Origin: G963664585 sp963664585
Lineage (GTDB): Bacteria > Bacillota > Clostridia > Oscillospirales > Ruminococcaceae
Direction of reading: 5' to 3'
Assembly (NCBI GenBank): GCA_963664585.2
Contig: CAXXEO010000017.1
Span: forward strand, 1-64,000
DNA: 64,000 bases
Under the pieces are notes generated by a model that did not search any database, was not told the origin of the DNA, and worked only from the letters and a program-made list of their open reading frames with translations. Position 1 is the first letter of the stretch; every line of letters starts with the position of its first letter. The position numbers and the translations under genes are program-made. Of this stretch, positions 63,449-64,000 are shown one piece after another.

Positions 63449-63871
63449 ATGAAACAGAAAATACTGCCCCGGATTTTGCTTTCGCTGCTGGGACTCGCTC
63501 TTATCCTGCTGGGTATTGCTAATACTGCGCTGGGGGTAGTCGGCGAGAGTGATATTGCCGTCATCACCAGCGTCCGCCGTGTGGGCGGTGAGCGCGCAGG
63601 CGGCAGGCCGGGCCGGTATACCTACAGCATCGGCTACACCTTTACTTTGCCCGACGGGAAGAAAATAGATGGTTTTACAGAGAAAATCGGCGACTCGGTA
63701 TATCTGAAGGCCGATGGCACGTCAACCGCACGGGTGCGGTATTTTCCCGGATTTCCGTATTTTAACGCGATGGAAAAGGATACCGGGTTCGGGGCGGGGC
63801 AAGTGGTCTTGATTTTGACCGGAAGCTTTATAATCTTTTTTATGAACAGCAAAAGAAGCGTTTATGAATAA
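63449..63871 (+). CDS. DUF3592-like membrane protein
   Basis: 140 residues: N-terminal helix (about 8-30), extracellular beta domain (YSIGYTFTLPDGKKIDGF, ARVRYFPGFPYFNAM) and a C-terminal helix. AGGAGTTG precedes the start. DUF3592 proteins have no known function. Confidence 0.7.
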   Translation: MKQKILPRILLSLLGLALILLGIANTALGVVGESDIAVITSVRRVGGERAGGRPGRYTYSIGYTFTLPDGKKIDGFTEKIGDSVYLKADGTSTARVRYFPGFPYFNAMEKDTGFGAGQVVLILTGSFIIFFMNSKRSVYE

Positions 63872-64000
63872 AAGAGGATCCGCGTCGCAATTCTTTTTTG
63901 CAGCAATCCTCTCCCCGCTGATTCTGGTCATTGTTTTGATTATGAGTCTCCTATCAGCTACGGCAGATCACAATATCCTGCTTCTCTACTTTGTACAAGA
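63864..64000 (+). CDS. Membrane protein, 5' part (runs off the window)
   Basis: ATG 63864 overlaps the previous stop by 8 bases. The visible 45 residues contain one helix (FFFAAILSPLILVIVLIMSLL). Too short to identify. Confidence 0.5.
   Translation, partial: MNKRGSASQFFFAAILSPLILVIVLIMSLLSATADHNILLLYFVQ

Overview
The window is a chromosomal segment of an anaerobic Gram-positive bacterium, most likely a clostridium (class Clostridia). The reasons are strong AGGAGG-type ribosome sites, lipoproteins with signal peptidase II lipoboxes, an Rrf2 regulator, MinD-type ATPases with ferredoxin inserts, a zinc-ribbon-carrying PhnK, and the absence of respiratory genes. The first ~36 kb is visibly AT-rich; the part from about 36 kb on is richer in GC.

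Layout. 1-376: start of a glycosyltransferase-39-like membrane protein. 850-2795: two secreted rhodanese lipoproteins, the first frameshifted. 3.1-8.1 kb: a zinc operon (binding lipoprotein, ATPase, permease, Zur-type Fur, UPF0718 permease, TIGR03943 partner). 8.4-14.3 kb: a metal/Fe-S cluster with three small MPGRDGTGP-type (DUF5320-like) proteins, a DtxR-family repressor with iron-type ligands, a DUF134 regulator, CobO, two NifX-like proteins and two MinD-ferredoxin ATPases. A second, partly degraded copy of this gene set lies on the minus strand at 22.0-23.9 kb. 14.8-20.4 kb: Rrf2, LysR, a two-gene chromate transporter, Lgt, and an ECF sigma factor with an RsgI-like partner. 20.6-21.9 kb: CapA-like protein. 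24.5-24.9 kb: scar with a tRNA 3' half and an IS3-family relic. 24.9-30.5 kb: YfcC-type carrier (frameshifted), glycerate kinase, CdaR-type regulator, M20 amidohydrolase. 31.0-33.3 kb: repeat-rich surface protein. 34.0-35.7 kb: diguanylate cyclase. 36.2-48.4 kb: a complete C-P lyase phosphonate operon on the minus strand (phnD, C, E1, E2, G, H, I, J, K, M, L, a hexapeptide transferase and a PHP phosphoesterase), split between phnD and phnC by an IS30-family element. 48.9-51.7 kb: TetR-controlled ABC-2 exporter. 52.3-53.7 kb: LuxR regulator with a 12-TM sensor. 53.9-64 kb: an unrecognised module of zinc-ribbon and membrane proteins around a large exported protein with an HExxH motif.

Two layers run across these loci. 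The first is a dispersed ~105-bp element with imperfect terminal inverted repeats starting TATAG and a GC-rich hairpin core. I count nine copies plus four free-standing hairpins sharing the core. One copy supplies the stop codon of the dtxR-like gene and another is the insertion target of the IS30 element. The second is a promoter/operator beginning TTGACATATG in front of the zinc operon, the small-protein/dtxR operon, duf134, cobO and the second Mrp locus. It suggests one metal- or Fe-S-responsive regulon.

Several genes carry single-base frameshifts, some of them in homopolymers. Either the sequence has indel errors or these loci are decaying; the sequence alone cannot decide.
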